Positions 1 to 9,335 of a stretch of 64,000 nt of DNA are shown here, piece by piece. The notes beneath the pieces were generated by a model. The model was not told the origin of the DNA, made no database searches, and was given only the letters and a program-made list of their open reading frames with translations. A program made the translations under genes and the position numbers. The DNA comes from Aeromonas rivipollensis (GTDB lineage Bacteria; Pseudomonadota; Gammaproteobacteria; Enterobacterales; Aeromonadaceae). How positions within the stretch are numbered: position 1 is the first letter of the stretch; the number at the start of each line of letters is the position of its first letter. The stretch lies in contig NZ_CP149130.1 in assembly GCF_037811135.1 (NCBI RefSeq), forward strand, positions 1,670,501 to 1,734,500, given 5' to 3'.

Positions 1-1
1 G

Positions 2-979
2 GACCATCTGCAGCTCTGGTGGCCTGTCCCCGACTGGCTGATGCCCGTCAGCGCCTTGCTGGTGCTGCTGTGGGGGGCCTGGCAGTTGCCGGGAGGGCGT
101 GGCCTGCTGCTCCCGGTGGGGGCCGCCCTGCTGTTGGGTGCCTGGCCTGCCCCCACTCCCTGGCAGGTGCGGGTGCTGGATGTGGGGCAGGGCTTGTCGG
201 TGCTCGTCACCCGGGGCGAGCGCGGCATCCTCTATGACACCGGGAATCGCTATCCCGGCGGCTACAACATGGCGGAGGCCGCCATACTGCCCGTGCTGAG
301 CCGCCTCGATGTGCGGGTGCTCGATGCCCTCATCATCAGCCACAAGGACAGGGATCATGCGGGCAATCGACGCGCCATGCTGCAGGCGATGCCGGTGCGC
401 CGCGAGCTCTCCTCGTTCGGCTTCTCCCACAGCACGGTGCTGTGTCGCCGCGGTCAGCGCTGGCACTGGCAGGGGCTGGAGGTGCGCGTGCTCTGGCCCG
501 AGCGGCCGGGGGCGGGGCGCAACAACGACAGTTGCGTGGTGCAGATAAGCGACGGCCGGCATCGCATCCTGCTCAGCGGCGACATAGAGCAGGGGGCGGA
601 GCGCCGCCTGCTGGCCCTGGAAGAGAAGGGAGAAGGAGAGGAGCTCGCCAGCACATTTTCCAGTGCTGACTTCAGCACCCTCTCCAGCACTGTGTTGGTG
701 AGCCCTCACCATGGCAGCCGCACCTCCTCGACCCCGGGCTTCGTGGCGGCGGTGAACCCGGATGTCGTCATCCACAGCGCAGGCGACAGAAACCAGTGGC
801 AGTTTCCCCGCCCCGAAGTGGTGGCTAGATACGAGGGGGCCCGTCAATGGGTGACGGGACAGGATGGCGCCATCCTGATCGAGGCGGGGGAGGGAGGGCT
901 CGAGATCCGGGCCGAGCGCGAGCAGGGCCCCTGGTACAGGCGCAATGGCCACTGGTGGCAGCCCAGGTTATGGCGCTAG
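2..979 (+). CDS. comEC: ComEC/Rec2 DNA-uptake channel protein, C-terminal part (5' end outside window)
   Basis: The reading frame is open from the first bases, so the N-terminal part lies upstream of the window. Two short hydrophobic stretches come first, then a metallo-beta-lactamase-type domain beginning LDVGQGLSVLV, with the metal-binding signature SHKDRDHAG near residue 110 and a later SPHHGS motif. This order (membrane segments, then a C-terminal MBL domain) is typical of ComEC, the inner-membrane channel for single-stranded DNA in natural transformation. In gammaproteobacteria comEC often lies just upstream of msbA-lpxK, as here. Function is assigned from family and context; the competence domain itself is not visible. 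Confidence 0.85.
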   Translation, partial: DHLQLWWPVPDWLMPVSALLVLLWGAWQLPGGRGLLLPVGAALLLGAWPAPTPWQVRVLDVGQGLSVLVTRGERGILYDTGNRYPGGYNMAEAAILPVLSRLDVRVLDALIISHKDRDHAGNRRAMLQAMPVRRELSSFGFSHSTVLCRRGQRWHWQGLEVRVLWPERPGAGRNNDSCVVQISDGRHRILLSGDIEQGAERRLLALEEKGEGEELASTFSSADFSTLSSTVLVSPHHGSRTSSTPGFVAAVNPDVVIHSAGDRNQWQFPRPEVVARYEGARQWVTGQDGAILIEAGEGGLEIRAEREQGPWYRRNGHWWQPRLWR

Positions 980-1109
980 GGAGCCCAGGTTTCCCTGTAA
1001 AGAGAGGAAAAGAAGCCGGGAAGAGGTGAGGAGCGGATGGGGAACCCGGCTCTGGCACTGGAAGCCAGCCGTCATTTCTCTTTGGGATAGGGCCAGGCTA
1101 TGGCAACGC

Positions 1110-1138
1110 TTGGTGTAATCCCGCGCTTTGGCTAGAAT
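1110..1138 (+). promoter_or_regulatory. Candidate sigma70 promoter for msbA
   Basis: A TTGGTG -35-like hexamer, a 17-base spacer and a TAGAAT -10-like hexamer end about 31 bases before the msbA start. The -10 is good and the -35 is weak. The assignment rests on motif and position only. Confidence 0.45.
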
Positions 1139-1169
1139 ACCCCGTCATTTCCCTTATTAACGGCTATTC

Positions 1170-2939
1170 ATGCAACAAGAAACCTCACAAGAGAGCTGGC
1201 CCGTCTTCAAACGCCTGCTCGGTTATGTCCGGGATCGCAAACTGGGGCTGGTGGGCGGCATCATCGGCATGCTGGGTTATGCGGCCGTGGATACCACCTT
1301 CGTCTACTCCATCAAGCCGCTCATCGATCAGGGCCTCAACGGCAACGACAGCAGCGTGCTCAAGTGGATGCCCTTCTTCGTGCTCGGCATCGTCGCCCTG
1401 CGCGGCTGCGCCGCCTTCCTCTCCAACTATTGCATGGCCTGGGTCGGCAACCATGTGGTGATGCGGCTGCAGCAGCAGGTGTTCAGCCACCTGATGGCCA
1501 TGCCCATGAGCTTCTTCGACCGCCAGAATACCGGCAACCTGCTCTCCAAGGTGACCTATGACGCCGGTCAGGTCTCCTCTGCCGCGAGCTCGACCCTGGT
1601 CTCCCTGGTGCGGGAAGGGGCGACCGTCATCGGCCTGCTCGGCCTGATGTTCTGGCACTCCTGGCAGCTGTCGGTGATCTTCCTGGTGGTCGGCCCAGTG
1701 GTGGGTGTGCTCATCGGTCTCATCAGCCGTCGTTTTCGCAAGATCAGCCGTCACATCCAGCAGGCGGTGGGTGACATCACCACCTCCACCGAGCAGATGC
1801 TCAAGGGTCATAAAGAGGTGCTGATGTTCGGTGGCCAGCAGGTGGAGGACAAGCGCTTCTTCACCGTCAGCAACCGGATGCGCCAGCAGACCATGAAGAT
1901 GGTGGCTGCCGACGCCATCGGCAGCCCCATAGTCCAGATGGTGGCCTCGGTCGCCCTGGCGGTCTTCCTCTACGTGGCGACCATAGACTCGGTCAAGGCG
2001 ACCCTGACCGCGGGCACCTTCACCGTCATGGTCACCTCCATGATGATGCTGCTCAAGCCGCTGAAAAGTCTGACCGACGTGAACAACCAGTTCCAGCGCG
2101 GCATCACCGCCTGCCAGAGCCTGTTCGGTCTGCTGGACTCCACCCCGGAGCAGGACACCGGCACCCGCACCCTGGAGCGGGCCCGTGGCGAGATAGAGTT
2201 TCGCAACGTCACCTTCACCTACCCGACCAAGGAGACCCCGGCGCTGCACAACATCAGCTTCAAGGTGGAGGCGGGCAAGTCCGTGGCCCTGGTGGGTCGT
2301 TCCGGCTCCGGCAAGAGCACCATCGCCAGCCTCTTGACCCGCTTCTATGACATAGAGCAGGGGGAGATCCTGCTGGATGGCGTCAACATCCGTGAATATC
2401 GCTTAAGCGAGCTGCGCAAGCAGTACGCCCTGGTCTCCCAGCACGTGCACCTGTTCAACGACACCGTGGCCAACAACATCGCCTACGCGGCGGAAGAGCG
2501 CTACAGCCGGGAAGAGATCCAGCATGCGGCCCGCATCGCCCATGCCGACGAGTTCGTGCGCAAGATGCCGGAAGGCTATGACACCATCATCGGCGAGAAC
2601 GGCGCCTCCCTGTCCGGTGGTCAGCGCCAGCGCATCGCCATCGCACGCGCCCTGTTGCGGGACTCCCCCGTGCTGCTGCTGGACGAGGCCACCTCGGCCC
2701 TGGATACAGAATCCGAGCGCCACATCCAGGCGGCCATCGACGAGCTGTGCAAGGCGCGCACCTCCCTGGTCATCGCCCACCGTCTCTCCACCATAGAGAA
2801 GGCGGACGAGATCCTGGTGATCGACGAGGGTCATATCGTCGAGCGCGGCAACCATGACGCCCTGATGGCCCAGCAGGGCACCTATGCCCAGTTGCGGGCC
2901 ATTCAGTTTGGCAACGTCGCCGTGAGTAACAAGGGCTGA
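1170..2939 (+). CDS. msbA: Lipid A export ATP-binding/permease protein MsbA
   Basis: A 589-residue half-transporter that flips core-lipid A across the inner membrane. An N-terminal six-helix membrane domain (about residues 20-320) is followed by an ABC ATPase domain with Walker A GRSGSGKST (about 375-383), signature LSGGQRQRIAIARALL and Walker B VLLLDEATSALD. Length matches the family (about 580). It is followed immediately by lpxK, with stop and start overlapping as TGATG, the usual msbA-lpxK operon. The identification is firm. Confidence 0.97.
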   Translation: MQQETSQESWPVFKRLLGYVRDRKLGLVGGIIGMLGYAAVDTTFVYSIKPLIDQGLNGNDSSVLKWMPFFVLGIVALRGCAAFLSNYCMAWVGNHVVMRLQQQVFSHLMAMPMSFFDRQNTGNLLSKVTYDAGQVSSAASSTLVSLVREGATVIGLLGLMFWHSWQLSVIFLVVGPVVGVLIGLISRRFRKISRHIQQAVGDITTSTEQMLKGHKEVLMFGGQQVEDKRFFTVSNRMRQQTMKMVAADAIGSPIVQMVASVALAVFLYVATIDSVKATLTAGTFTVMVTSMMMLLKPLKSLTDVNNQFQRGITACQSLFGLLDSTPEQDTGTRTLERARGEIEFRNVTFTYPTKETPALHNISFKVEAGKSVALVGRSGSGKSTIASLLTRFYDIEQGEILLDGVNIREYRLSELRKQYALVSQHVHLFNDTVANNIAYAAEERYSREEIQHAARIAHADEFVRKMPEGYDTIIGENGASLSGGQRQRIAIARALLRDSPVLLLDEATSALDTESERHIQAAIDELCKARTSLVIAHRLSTIEKADEILVIDEGHIVERGNHDALMAQQGTYAQLRAIQFGNVAVSNKG

Positions 2940-3934
2940 TGCTGGAGCGTCTCTGGTACGGCAAGAGTGGCTGGCGCTGGGCGCTGGCCCCCTTGGCCCT
3001 GCTGTTTGCCCTGATCAGCGGCGGGCGCCGTTTCGCCTACCGCCGAGGCTGGCTCAAGGCTTATCGCGCCGGCCTGCCTGTCATCGTGGTCGGGAACATC
3101 TCGGTCGGTGGCAACGGCAAGACGCCAGTGGTGGTCTGGCTGGTGGAACAGCTGAAAGCCCGTGGCTGGCGCCCCGGTGTGGTCAGTCGGGGTTACGGTG
3201 GCAAGGCGCCGCACTATCCCTATCGGCTGGATGCCGCCAGCACCACCGCCCAGGCGGGGGATGAGCCCGTGCTCATTGCCCGGCGCTGCGGCTGCCCCCT
3301 GGTGGTGGCACCCAAGCGCGCCGATGCGGTGCGTCTGCTGGAGCAGAGCGGCGAGGTGGACATCATCATCACCGACGACGGCCTGCAGCACTACGCGCTG
3401 GCCCGGGACATAGAGCTGGTGGTGGTGGATGGGGCCCGGCGCTTCGGCAATGGCTGCCTGCTGCCCATGGGGCCGCTGCGGGAACCCATGACCCGCCTCA
3501 AGCGGGTCGATGCCATCATCTGCAACGGCGGGACCCCGGCCCAGGGGGAATACCCCATGGCGCTGGTGGCGGCCGCGCCGCGCCGCGTATGCGACGATGC
3601 CCCCCTCGAGGCTCCCCTCGCCGGACCTGTGGATGCATTGGCGGGCATAGGCCATCCCCCCCGTTTCTTTGCCACCCTGACCGGGCTCGGTTATGAGCTG
3701 GTACAGAGTGTCGGTTATGCGGATCATCAGGCCTTTGATCGGGATGAGCTGCTCGCCCGCTTTGGCGAGCGCCCCCTGCTGATGACGGAGAAGGATGCGG
3801 TCAAGTGCCGGGCCTTCGCGCCGGCGCACTGGTGGTATCTGCCGGTGAGCGCCGAGTTGCCCGTCTCACTGCTCGACGCCCTGCTGCAGCGGTTGACCCC
3901 GCCGCACGCGTCCGACCCTGACCATGCACATTGA
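2939..3934 (+). CDS. lpxK: Tetraacyldisaccharide 4'-kinase LpxK
   Basis: 331 residues, the usual size. It phosphorylates the 4' position of the tetraacyl-disaccharide precursor of lipid A at the inner membrane. A membrane-anchoring N-terminal helix is followed by the P-loop GNISVGGNGKTP (about residues 51-62) and the DDGLQH motif. Translation is probably coupled to msbA because the start codon overlaps the msbA stop. Confidence 0.96.
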   Translation: MLERLWYGKSGWRWALAPLALLFALISGGRRFAYRRGWLKAYRAGLPVIVVGNISVGGNGKTPVVVWLVEQLKARGWRPGVVSRGYGGKAPHYPYRLDAASTTAQAGDEPVLIARRCGCPLVVAPKRADAVRLLEQSGEVDIIITDDGLQHYALARDIELVVVDGARRFGNGCLLPMGPLREPMTRLKRVDAIICNGGTPAQGEYPMALVAAAPRRVCDDAPLEAPLAGPVDALAGIGHPPRFFATLTGLGYELVQSVGYADHQAFDRDELLARFGERPLLMTEKDAVKCRAFAPAHWWYLPVSAELPVSLLDALLQRLTPPHASDPDHAH

Positions 3935-4087
3935 ATGGCACAAGATCATCGCCTGCACGGCATCATAGCCCGTGCGGCGCCGTTGCAAGGAGCCGGGTTC
4001 CGGCTCCGGCGATGGACCATTAAACTGCTCGGTAGCATAGCCCGCTCGAGAGCGTCGCTTGCTCGACATCGTTGAAGGAGTTTCGTT

Positions 4088-4288
4088 TTGGCACTGGATA
4101 TCAAATTGCTCGACATCATCGCCTGCCCGGTTTGCAAGGGGAAGCTGCACTATCAACCGCAATCGGACAAGGCCGCCCATGAGCTCATCTGCCGCTTCGA
4201 CAGACTGGCCTATCCGCTGGAGGAGGGGATCCCCGTCCTGCTGGAGAACCGGGCGCGTCATCTGCCCCTGGAAGAGCTGAAGCCATGA
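4088..4288 (+). CDS. ycaR: Trm112/YcaR family zinc-ribbon-like protein
   Basis: A 66-residue protein between lpxK and kdsB, the standard position of ycaR. It has the N-terminal pattern [14 protein letters not shown] and the C-terminal [11 protein letters not shown] typical of the Trm112/UPF0434 family. The start is TTG at 4088, chosen because AAGGAG lies about 10 bases upstream and no ATG is available. Only one CxxC pair is present, as in many bacterial members. Its stop overlaps the kdsB start by four bases. Biochemical role is not established. Confidence 0.9.
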   Translation: MALDIKLLDIIACPVCKGKLHYQPQSDKAAHELICRFDRLAYPLEEGIPVLLENRARHLPLEELKP

Positions 4289-5034
4289 GTTTCGTCGTCG
4301 TCATTCCGGCCCGCTACGCCTCGACCCGCTTGCCGGGCAAGCCGCTGGCGGACATCCATGGCAAGCCCATGGTGCAGCACGTGGTGGATAAGGCCCTGCA
4401 ATCGGGCGCCGATCGGGTGATAGTCGCCACCGACGACGAGCGGGTGCAGCAGGCGCTGCAGACCACTGGCGTCGAGGTGTGCATGACATCGCAGGATCAC
4501 CAGTCCGGCACCGAGCGTCTGGCCGAGGTGTGCCGTCACTACGGCTTTGCCGCCGACACCATCATCGTCAACGTACAGGGGGATGAGCCCCTGATCCCGC
4601 CCGCCATCATCCGCCAGGTGGCGGACAATTTGGCCGCTGCCACGGCCCCCATGGCCACCCTGTCGGTGCCCATCCAGGACGCCGAAGAGGCGTTCAACCC
4701 CAATGCGGTCAAGGTGGTGACGGACAAGGATGGCTATGCCCTCTACTTCAGCCGGGCCAGCATTCCCTGGGACAGGGACCGCTTTGCCAAGAGCCGGGAG
4801 CAGATTGGCAGCCACTATCAGCGCCACATCGGCATCTATGCCTATCGCGCCGGCTTCATCCAGCGTTACGTGGACTGGGCGCCGAGCGCGCTCGAGCAGG
4901 TAGAGGCGCTGGAGCAGCTGCGGGTGCTCTGGTACGGGGAGAAGATCCACGTGGCCCAGGCCCTGGAGGCCCCCCCGGTGGGGGTGGATACCCAGCAGGA
5001 CCTGGACAAGGTGCGTGCGCTGCTGGCCAACTGA
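4285..5034 (+). CDS. kdsB: 3-deoxy-manno-octulosonate cytidylyltransferase KdsB
   Basis: 249 residues, matching the family. It activates Kdo as CMP-Kdo for lipopolysaccharide inner core synthesis. The nucleotide-binding start [17 protein letters not shown] and the later VQGDEPLI motif are present. It ends the msbA-lpxK-ycaR-kdsB cluster and is followed by a strong terminator. Confidence 0.97.
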   Translation: MSFVVVIPARYASTRLPGKPLADIHGKPMVQHVVDKALQSGADRVIVATDDERVQQALQTTGVEVCMTSQDHQSGTERLAEVCRHYGFAADTIIVNVQGDEPLIPPAIIRQVADNLAAATAPMATLSVPIQDAEEAFNPNAVKVVTDKDGYALYFSRASIPWDRDRFAKSREQIGSHYQRHIGIYAYRAGFIQRYVDWAPSALEQVEALEQLRVLWYGEKIHVAQALEAPPVGVDTQQDLDKVRALLAN

Positions 5035-5060
5035 GGCTGGCGGCACGAAAGTTAATCGAC

Positions 5061-5085
5061 ACGGCGCCTTCAGGCGCCGTTTTTT
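5061..5085 (+). terminator. Rho-independent terminator after kdsB
   Basis: Stem ACGGCGCC / GGCGCCGT with a TTCA loop, followed by a run of T residues, 27 bases after the kdsB stop. Confidence 0.9.
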
Positions 5086-5243
5086 CGTTGATTCTTTATA
5101 TAATAATTTGATTTAAAACGGTTTTTACGGGCACTTTCAAACTTTTCCCGGCCATGGTTTGCCAAATCATCGAGTTTGGTTATGATGCAAGACGCCGTGT
5201 TAACCCTAACTGGCATATAACGAGATAAAAACGGGGTGTTTGG

Positions 5244-5888
5244 GTGATTAATGTATTCCTGGTCGATGATCATGAGTTGGTGCGTACAGGGATAAGACGC
5301 ATTTTGGAAGATGTCCGCGGGATCAAGGTGGTGGGCGAGGCACAGAGCGGGGAAACCGCCGTGGCCTTCTGTCGGCAACATCACCCCGACGTGATCCTGA
5401 TGGACATGAACATGCCGGGCATCGGCGGTCTGGAAGCGACCCGCAAGATCCTGCGGCTGCGCCCCGATGTGCGCATCATAGTGCTGACCATTCATTCCGA
5501 GAATCCGTTCCCCACCAAAGTGATGCAGGCGGGCGCCGCCGGATACCTCACCAAGGGGGCCGCGCCGGATGAGATGATCCACGCCATTCGCCTGGTGCAC
5601 TCCGGCCAGCGTTACATCTCCCCCGAGATCGCCCAGCAGATGGCCCTGAGCCAGTTTGCCTCGGCGGACGAGAATCCCTTCAAGTCCCTCTCCGAGCGCG
5701 AGCTGCAGATCATGATGATGATCACCAAGGGGCAGAAGGTGACCGACATCTCGGAACAGCTCAACCTGAGCCCGAAGACGGTCAACAGCTACCGCTACCG
5801 CCTGTTCAGCAAGCTGGGGATCAATGGCGACGTGGAGCTGACCCACCTGGCCATTCGCTATGGCATGCTGGATGCCGACACCCTGTAA
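5244..5888 (+). CDS. uvrY: Two-component response regulator UvrY (GacA/SirA family)
   Basis: 214 residues. The N-terminal receiver domain has the acidic pair in VDDHELVRTG, the phospho-acceptor Asp54 in ILMDMNMPG and the conserved Lys in LTKGA. The C-terminal LuxR-type helix-turn-helix is LSERELQIMMMITKG followed by LSPKTVNSYRYRLFSKLG. In gammaproteobacteria UvrY, partner of BarA, activates CsrB/CsrC small RNAs. The position directly upstream of uvrC is the conserved arrangement. The GTG at 5244 gives the family's standard N-terminus INVFLVDDHE. Confidence 0.95.
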   Translation: MINVFLVDDHELVRTGIRRILEDVRGIKVVGEAQSGETAVAFCRQHHPDVILMDMNMPGIGGLEATRKILRLRPDVRIIVLTIHSENPFPTKVMQAGAAGYLTKGAAPDEMIHAIRLVHSGQRYISPEIAQQMALSQFASADENPFKSLSERELQIMMMITKGQKVTDISEQLNLSPKTVNSYRYRLFSKLGINGDVELTHLAIRYGMLDADTL

Positions 5889-5907
5889 GGGATGCCTGTG
5901 CCCATTC

Positions 5908-5930
5908 AAGGCGGCGAGTGCCGCCTTTTT
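5908..5930 (+). terminator. Rho-independent terminator between uvrY and uvrC
   Basis: Stem AAGGCGGC / GCCGCCTT around a GAGT loop followed by T residues, 20 bases after the uvrY stop. Read-through to uvrC is therefore likely limited, although the two genes are often co-transcribed. Confidence 0.8.
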
Positions 5931-6000
5931 GCTTTTCGCTGGCCCGGCGCAGTATGCTCTCTTGGTCCGTTTTCGCCCTTAGTGTTGAGTCGAGTCGCCG

Positions 6001-6102
6001 ATGATCCCCTCTCCCGAACCTCTCTTCGACAGCCAGGCGTCGCCAAGCGCCGTCCCCTGCCATATGGATCTCTGCCGCTGGAGCCCGCATGACGACCTCT
6101 GA
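6001..6102 (+). CDS. Possible leader ORF / partial duplication of the uvrC 5' end
   Basis: A 33-codon frame begins ATG at 6001 and its TGA overlaps the uvrC start region (uvrC ATG at 6089). Its residues PEPLFDSQA resemble SEPLFDSKA of UvrC residues 4-12, and the bases GAACCTCTCTTCGACAGC occur in both places. It may be a remnant of a short tandem duplication of the uvrC start, or a leader peptide. No clear ribosome site is seen, so translation is uncertain. Confidence 0.3.
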   Translation: MIPSPEPLFDSQASPSAVPCHMDLCRWSPHDDL

Positions 6103-7939
6103 ACCTCTCTTCGACAGCAAAGCCTTCCTCTGCACTGTGACTAACCAGAGCGGCGTCTACCGCATGTATGATGGCGGCGGCACCGTTATCTACGTGGGCA
6201 AGGCCAAGGATCTGAAGAAGCGGCTCGCCTCCTATTTCCGGACCAACGTCGACAGCATCAAGACCCGCACCCTGGTGCGCCAGATAGCCGACATCCAGGT
6301 CACTGTCACCCACACAGAGACAGAGGCGCTGATCCTCGAGCACAACTTCATCAAGCAGTACCAGCCGCGCTACAACGTGCTGCTGCGGGATGACAAGTCC
6401 TACCCCTGGATCATCATCACGGCGCACCAGCATCCCCGCATCGGCGTGCATCGCGGTGCCCGCAAGGTGAAGGGGGAGTACTTCGGCCCATACCCCTCCG
6501 GCGGCGCCGTGCGCGAGAGCCTGCACCTGATGCAGAAGATCTTCCCGGTGCGTCAGTGCGAGGATGCTGTCTATGCCAACCGCAGCCGTCCCTGCCTGCT
6601 CTATCAGCTCAAGCGCTGCGCCGGTCCTTGTGTCGCCGGTCTGGTGAGCGAGGCCGAGTATGCCCAGCAGGTGGAGCTGGCCAAGCTGTTCCTGGCGGGC
6701 AAGAACCAGCAGGTGATAGGAGAGCTGGTGGGCAAGATGGAGTCCGCCAGTGGCGATCTGCGCTTCGAGGAGGCGGCCCGCTACCGGGATCAGATCCAGG
6801 CCCTGCGCCGGGTCACCGAGCAGCAGTCGGTGAGTGGCAACGTGCTGGACGAGCTGGACGTGGTGGGGGTGGCCTTCGATCAGGGGGCGGCCTGCATCCA
6901 CGTGCTCTTCATCCGTCAGGGCAAGGTGCTCGGCTCGCGCAGCTACTTCCCGAAAGTGCCGGCCGATACCCCCCTCGACGAGGTGGTGCAATCCTTCCTG
7001 CTGCAGTTCTACCTGTCGGGGCAGGGGGGCAGACAGATCCCGAGCGAGGTGCTGCTGGACGTGGCCCTCGAGGACGAGAGCGTCATCGCCGAGACCCTGA
7101 GCCAGACCGCCGGTTACAAGGTGCGGGTGGTGAGTCGCACTCGGAGTGAACGAGCGCGCTTTATCAAGCTCGCCTCCATCAACGCCCAGACGGCGCTGCG
7201 TTCGCGCCTGGCCCACAAGAGCACCATCACCGCCCGCTACGATCAGCTGGAGGAGCTGCTGGAGCTCGAGACCCCCATCGCCCGCATGGAGTGCTTCGAC
7301 ATCTCCCACACCATGGGGGAGCGCACCGTGGCCTCCTGCGTGGTGTTCAACCGGGAGGGGCCGCTCTCATCGGAATATCGCCGCTTCAATATCGACGGCA
7401 TCACGGGGGGTGATGACTACGCCGCCATGGAGCAGGCGCTGGAGCGGCGCTTTGGCAAGCAGCAGGAGCCGGACAAGGTGCCTGACGTGCTCTTCATCGA
7501 CGGTGGCCTCGGTCAGCTGCGCCGTGCCGAGGAGATCCTGGCTCGCCAGCTGGAGTTTCTCGGCGGCAAATACCCGCTGCTGGTGGGCATTGCCAAGGGG
7601 GTAACCCGCAAGGCCGGGCTGGAGACCCTGATCCTGGGAGATAGCCACGAAGAGCTGCACTTGCCGGCAGATATGCCCGCTTTGCACCTTATTCAGCACA
7701 TTCGCGACGAATCTCACCGTTTTGCCATCACAGGCCACAGGGCACGCCGTGCCAAGGCCCGTACCACCAGTACCCTGGAGGACATTCCGGGGGTGGGGCC
7801 AAAACGGCGGCAGGCACTGCTCAAATACCTGGGCGGCCTGCAGGAGGTGAAGAAGGCGGGGGTGGACGAGCTCGCCAAGGTGCCCGGCATCAGCCAGGAG
7901 CTGGCTCAATCCATTCACGACGCCCTGCACTCGCTCTGA
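6089..7939 (+). CDS. uvrC: Excinuclease ABC subunit C (UvrC)
   Basis: 616 residues, normal length. Domains in order: GIY-YIG endonuclease ([20 protein letters not shown], about residues 22-41), cysteine-rich and UVR region, RNase-H-like endonuclease domain ([19 protein letters not shown]) and C-terminal helix-hairpin-helix repeats ([20 protein letters not shown]). It makes both incisions in nucleotide excision repair with UvrAB. The ATG at 6089 gives the conserved N-terminus, and a short repeated motif lies just upstream. Confidence 0.96.
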   Translation: MTTSEPLFDSKAFLCTVTNQSGVYRMYDGGGTVIYVGKAKDLKKRLASYFRTNVDSIKTRTLVRQIADIQVTVTHTETEALILEHNFIKQYQPRYNVLLRDDKSYPWIIITAHQHPRIGVHRGARKVKGEYFGPYPSGGAVRESLHLMQKIFPVRQCEDAVYANRSRPCLLYQLKRCAGPCVAGLVSEAEYAQQVELAKLFLAGKNQQVIGELVGKMESASGDLRFEEAARYRDQIQALRRVTEQQSVSGNVLDELDVVGVAFDQGAACIHVLFIRQGKVLGSRSYFPKVPADTPLDEVVQSFLLQFYLSGQGGRQIPSEVLLDVALEDESVIAETLSQTAGYKVRVVSRTRSERARFIKLASINAQTALRSRLAHKSTITARYDQLEELLELETPIARMECFDISHTMGERTVASCVVFNREGPLSSEYRRFNIDGITGGDDYAAMEQALERRFGKQQEPDKVPDVLFIDGGLGQLRRAEEILARQLEFLGGKYPLLVGIAKGVTRKAGLETLILGDSHEELHLPADMPALHLIQHIRDESHRFAITGHRARRAKARTTSTLEDIPGVGPKRRQALLKYLGGLQEVKKAGVDELAKVPGISQELAQSIHDALHSL

Positions 7940-8204
7940 CCCGGGATAAAGATTGTCGTCCAGGGGAGGCGATACCCAGAGGGGGGCTGACCCGGGCCAC
8001 CCTGAGTGGGTGGCATTTGATGTGGATCCCGCAAACCGGCCCCGGCAGCACAAGAGCCGTGACGCAGGGGGCCCGCAAATGCCATAATGGCATGCATCCT
8101 GAGGTTATTGATGGATTCATAGACCAAGGCGGGCGCCTGTCCGGTTGCAACGGTGATCGGCTTGGGGCTACCATGTAGCGGCATACAAGAAGTGGCTGAA
8201 AATA

Positions 8205-8759
8205 ATGACAAATATTCCTAACCTGCTGACGTTTTTTCGGATTTTGCTCATCCCCGTCTTCGTCATCCTGTTCTACCTTCCCTATCAGTGGTCCTACATG
8301 GCGGCTGCGCTTGTCTTCATCCTGGCGGCCGCGACCGACTGGTTTGATGGCTATCTTGCCCGCAAGCTGAACCAGTCCACCGCCTTCGGCGCCTTCCTCG
8401 ATCCCGTTGCCGACAAGATCATGGTGGCGGCCGCCCTGGTGGTCATCGTCGAACACTACAACACCATCTGGGTCACCATACCGGCCATGACCATGATTGG
8501 CCGCGAGATCATCATCTCCGCTCTGCGGGAATGGATGGCGGAGCTCGGCAAGCGCTCCTCGGTGGCGGTCAGCTGGATTGGCAAGTGGAAGACCATGATC
8601 CAGATGGTGTCGCTCACCGGCCTCATCTGGCAATACGACATCTGGATGGTGTGGCTCGCCTACGTGCTGCTCTATGTCGCCACAGTGCTCACCTTCTGGT
8701 CCATGTTCCAGTACATGAAGGCCGCCTGGGGCGATCTGACCTACCACTCCCGCTTCTAG
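8205..8759 (+). CDS. pgsA: CDP-diacylglycerol-glycerol-3-phosphate 3-phosphatidyltransferase PgsA
   Basis: 184 residues, several membrane helices. It makes phosphatidylglycerol-phosphate in the inner membrane. The CDP-alcohol phosphotransferase signature (D-G-x2-A-R-x8-G-x3-D-x3-D) is visible from DGYLARKL to FLDPVADK, near residues 48-70. It follows uvrC, as in many gammaproteobacteria, but 265 bases of gene-free sequence separate them here; no clear signal was found in that gap. Confidence 0.96.
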   Translation: MTNIPNLLTFFRILLIPVFVILFYLPYQWSYMAAALVFILAAATDWFDGYLARKLNQSTAFGAFLDPVADKIMVAAALVVIVEHYNTIWVTIPAMTMIGREIIISALREWMAELGKRSSVAVSWIGKWKTMIQMVSLTGLIWQYDIWMVWLAYVLLYVATVLTFWSMFQYMKAAWGDLTYHSRF

Positions 8760-8877
8760 TCCGCCTATGGGCAAATGGCCGTTTCCTTGCCGTTGGGGCA
8801 GAGAAACGGCCATGAGTGGCAAAAGTGTGGGAAAGGGCAAAAAATGCCCGAACGATCAGAGTATTAAATGTTTTTGG

Positions 8878-8905
8878 TTGACTGGGCGAGGAACATCGCT
8901 AGAAT
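8878..8905 (+). promoter_or_regulatory. Promoter of the tRNA-Gly/Cys/Leu operon
   Basis: TTGACT, a 16-base spacer and TAGAAT, ending 34 bases before tRNA-Gly. The position and near-consensus hexamers fit a strong promoter for the three tandem tRNA genes. Confidence 0.7.
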
Positions 8906-8939
8906 GCGTTCTCGTAGTCAGGCAGTCAGCCAGACCGAT

Positions 8940-9015
<76 letters not shown>

Positions 9016-9050
9016 AATTCAGACAATAGAGAGCAAACTCTCTTTTGCAT

Positions 9051-9124
9051 GGCGCGTTAGCAAAGCGGTTATGCAGCGGATTGCAAATCCGTTTAGTCCG
9101 GTTCGACTCCGGAACGTGCCTCCA
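9051..9124 (+). tRNA. tRNA-Cys (GCA)
   Basis: 74 bases including CCA. The acceptor stem GGCGCGT / ACGTGCC has a G-T pair, the anticodon in GGATTGCAAATCC is GCA and the T-arm is CCGGTTCGACTCCGG. Confidence 0.97.
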
Positions 9125-9165
9125 TATTGACAAGCCCGCGGCGCGGACTTGATACCGATTGCGGT

Positions 9166-9252
9166 GCCCGAGTGGTGAAATCGGTAGACACAAGGGATTT
9201 AAAATCCCTCGACGTTCGCGTCGTGCCGGTTCGATTCCGGCCTCGGGCACCA
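9166..9252 (+). tRNA. tRNA-Leu (TAA), prophage integration target
   Basis: 87 bases including CCA, with a long variable arm. Acceptor stem GCCCGAG / CTCGGGC and anticodon TAA inside GGGATTTAAAATCCC. The 3' part from 9197 is repeated at the far end of the prophage, so the intact gene is reconstituted here by phage-carried sequence. Confidence 0.97.
9197..9252 (+). repeat. attL: attL: left copy of 56-bp attachment repeat
   Basis: Identical to 50872-50927. It covers the anticodon arm, variable arm, T-arm and acceptor 3' strand of tRNA-Leu plus CCA. Confidence 0.95.
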
Positions 9253-9271
9253 TTAAAATCAAAGACTTACG

Positions 9272-9299
9272 AAGGCCACTAGCGATAGTGGCCTTTTTT
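9272..9299 (+). terminator. Terminator after tRNA-Leu (phage-side copy)
   Basis: Stem AAGGCCACTA / TAGTGGCCTT with a GCGA loop and a T tract. Nearly the same hairpin follows the partial tRNA at 50958, so the phage brought both a tRNA 3' end and a terminator. Confidence 0.85.
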
Positions 9300-9309
9300 G
9301 TTTTTCCTC

Positions 9310-9333
9310 AGTGTCCACATTTGATCCACACAG
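9310..9333 (+). repeat. Integrase arm-site candidate, left copy
   Basis: A 24-base sequence (AGTGTCCACA...GATCCACACAG) matching 50758-50781 at 23 of 24 positions. The two copies lie at opposite ends just inside the prophage, in the same orientation. In the excised phage they would flank the attP core, as integrase arm sites do. Confidence 0.6.
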
Positions 9334-9335
9334 AT

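Noticed and set aside
5906-7309. 467-codon minus-strand frame
   Set aside because: Antisense to uvrC with no protein features.
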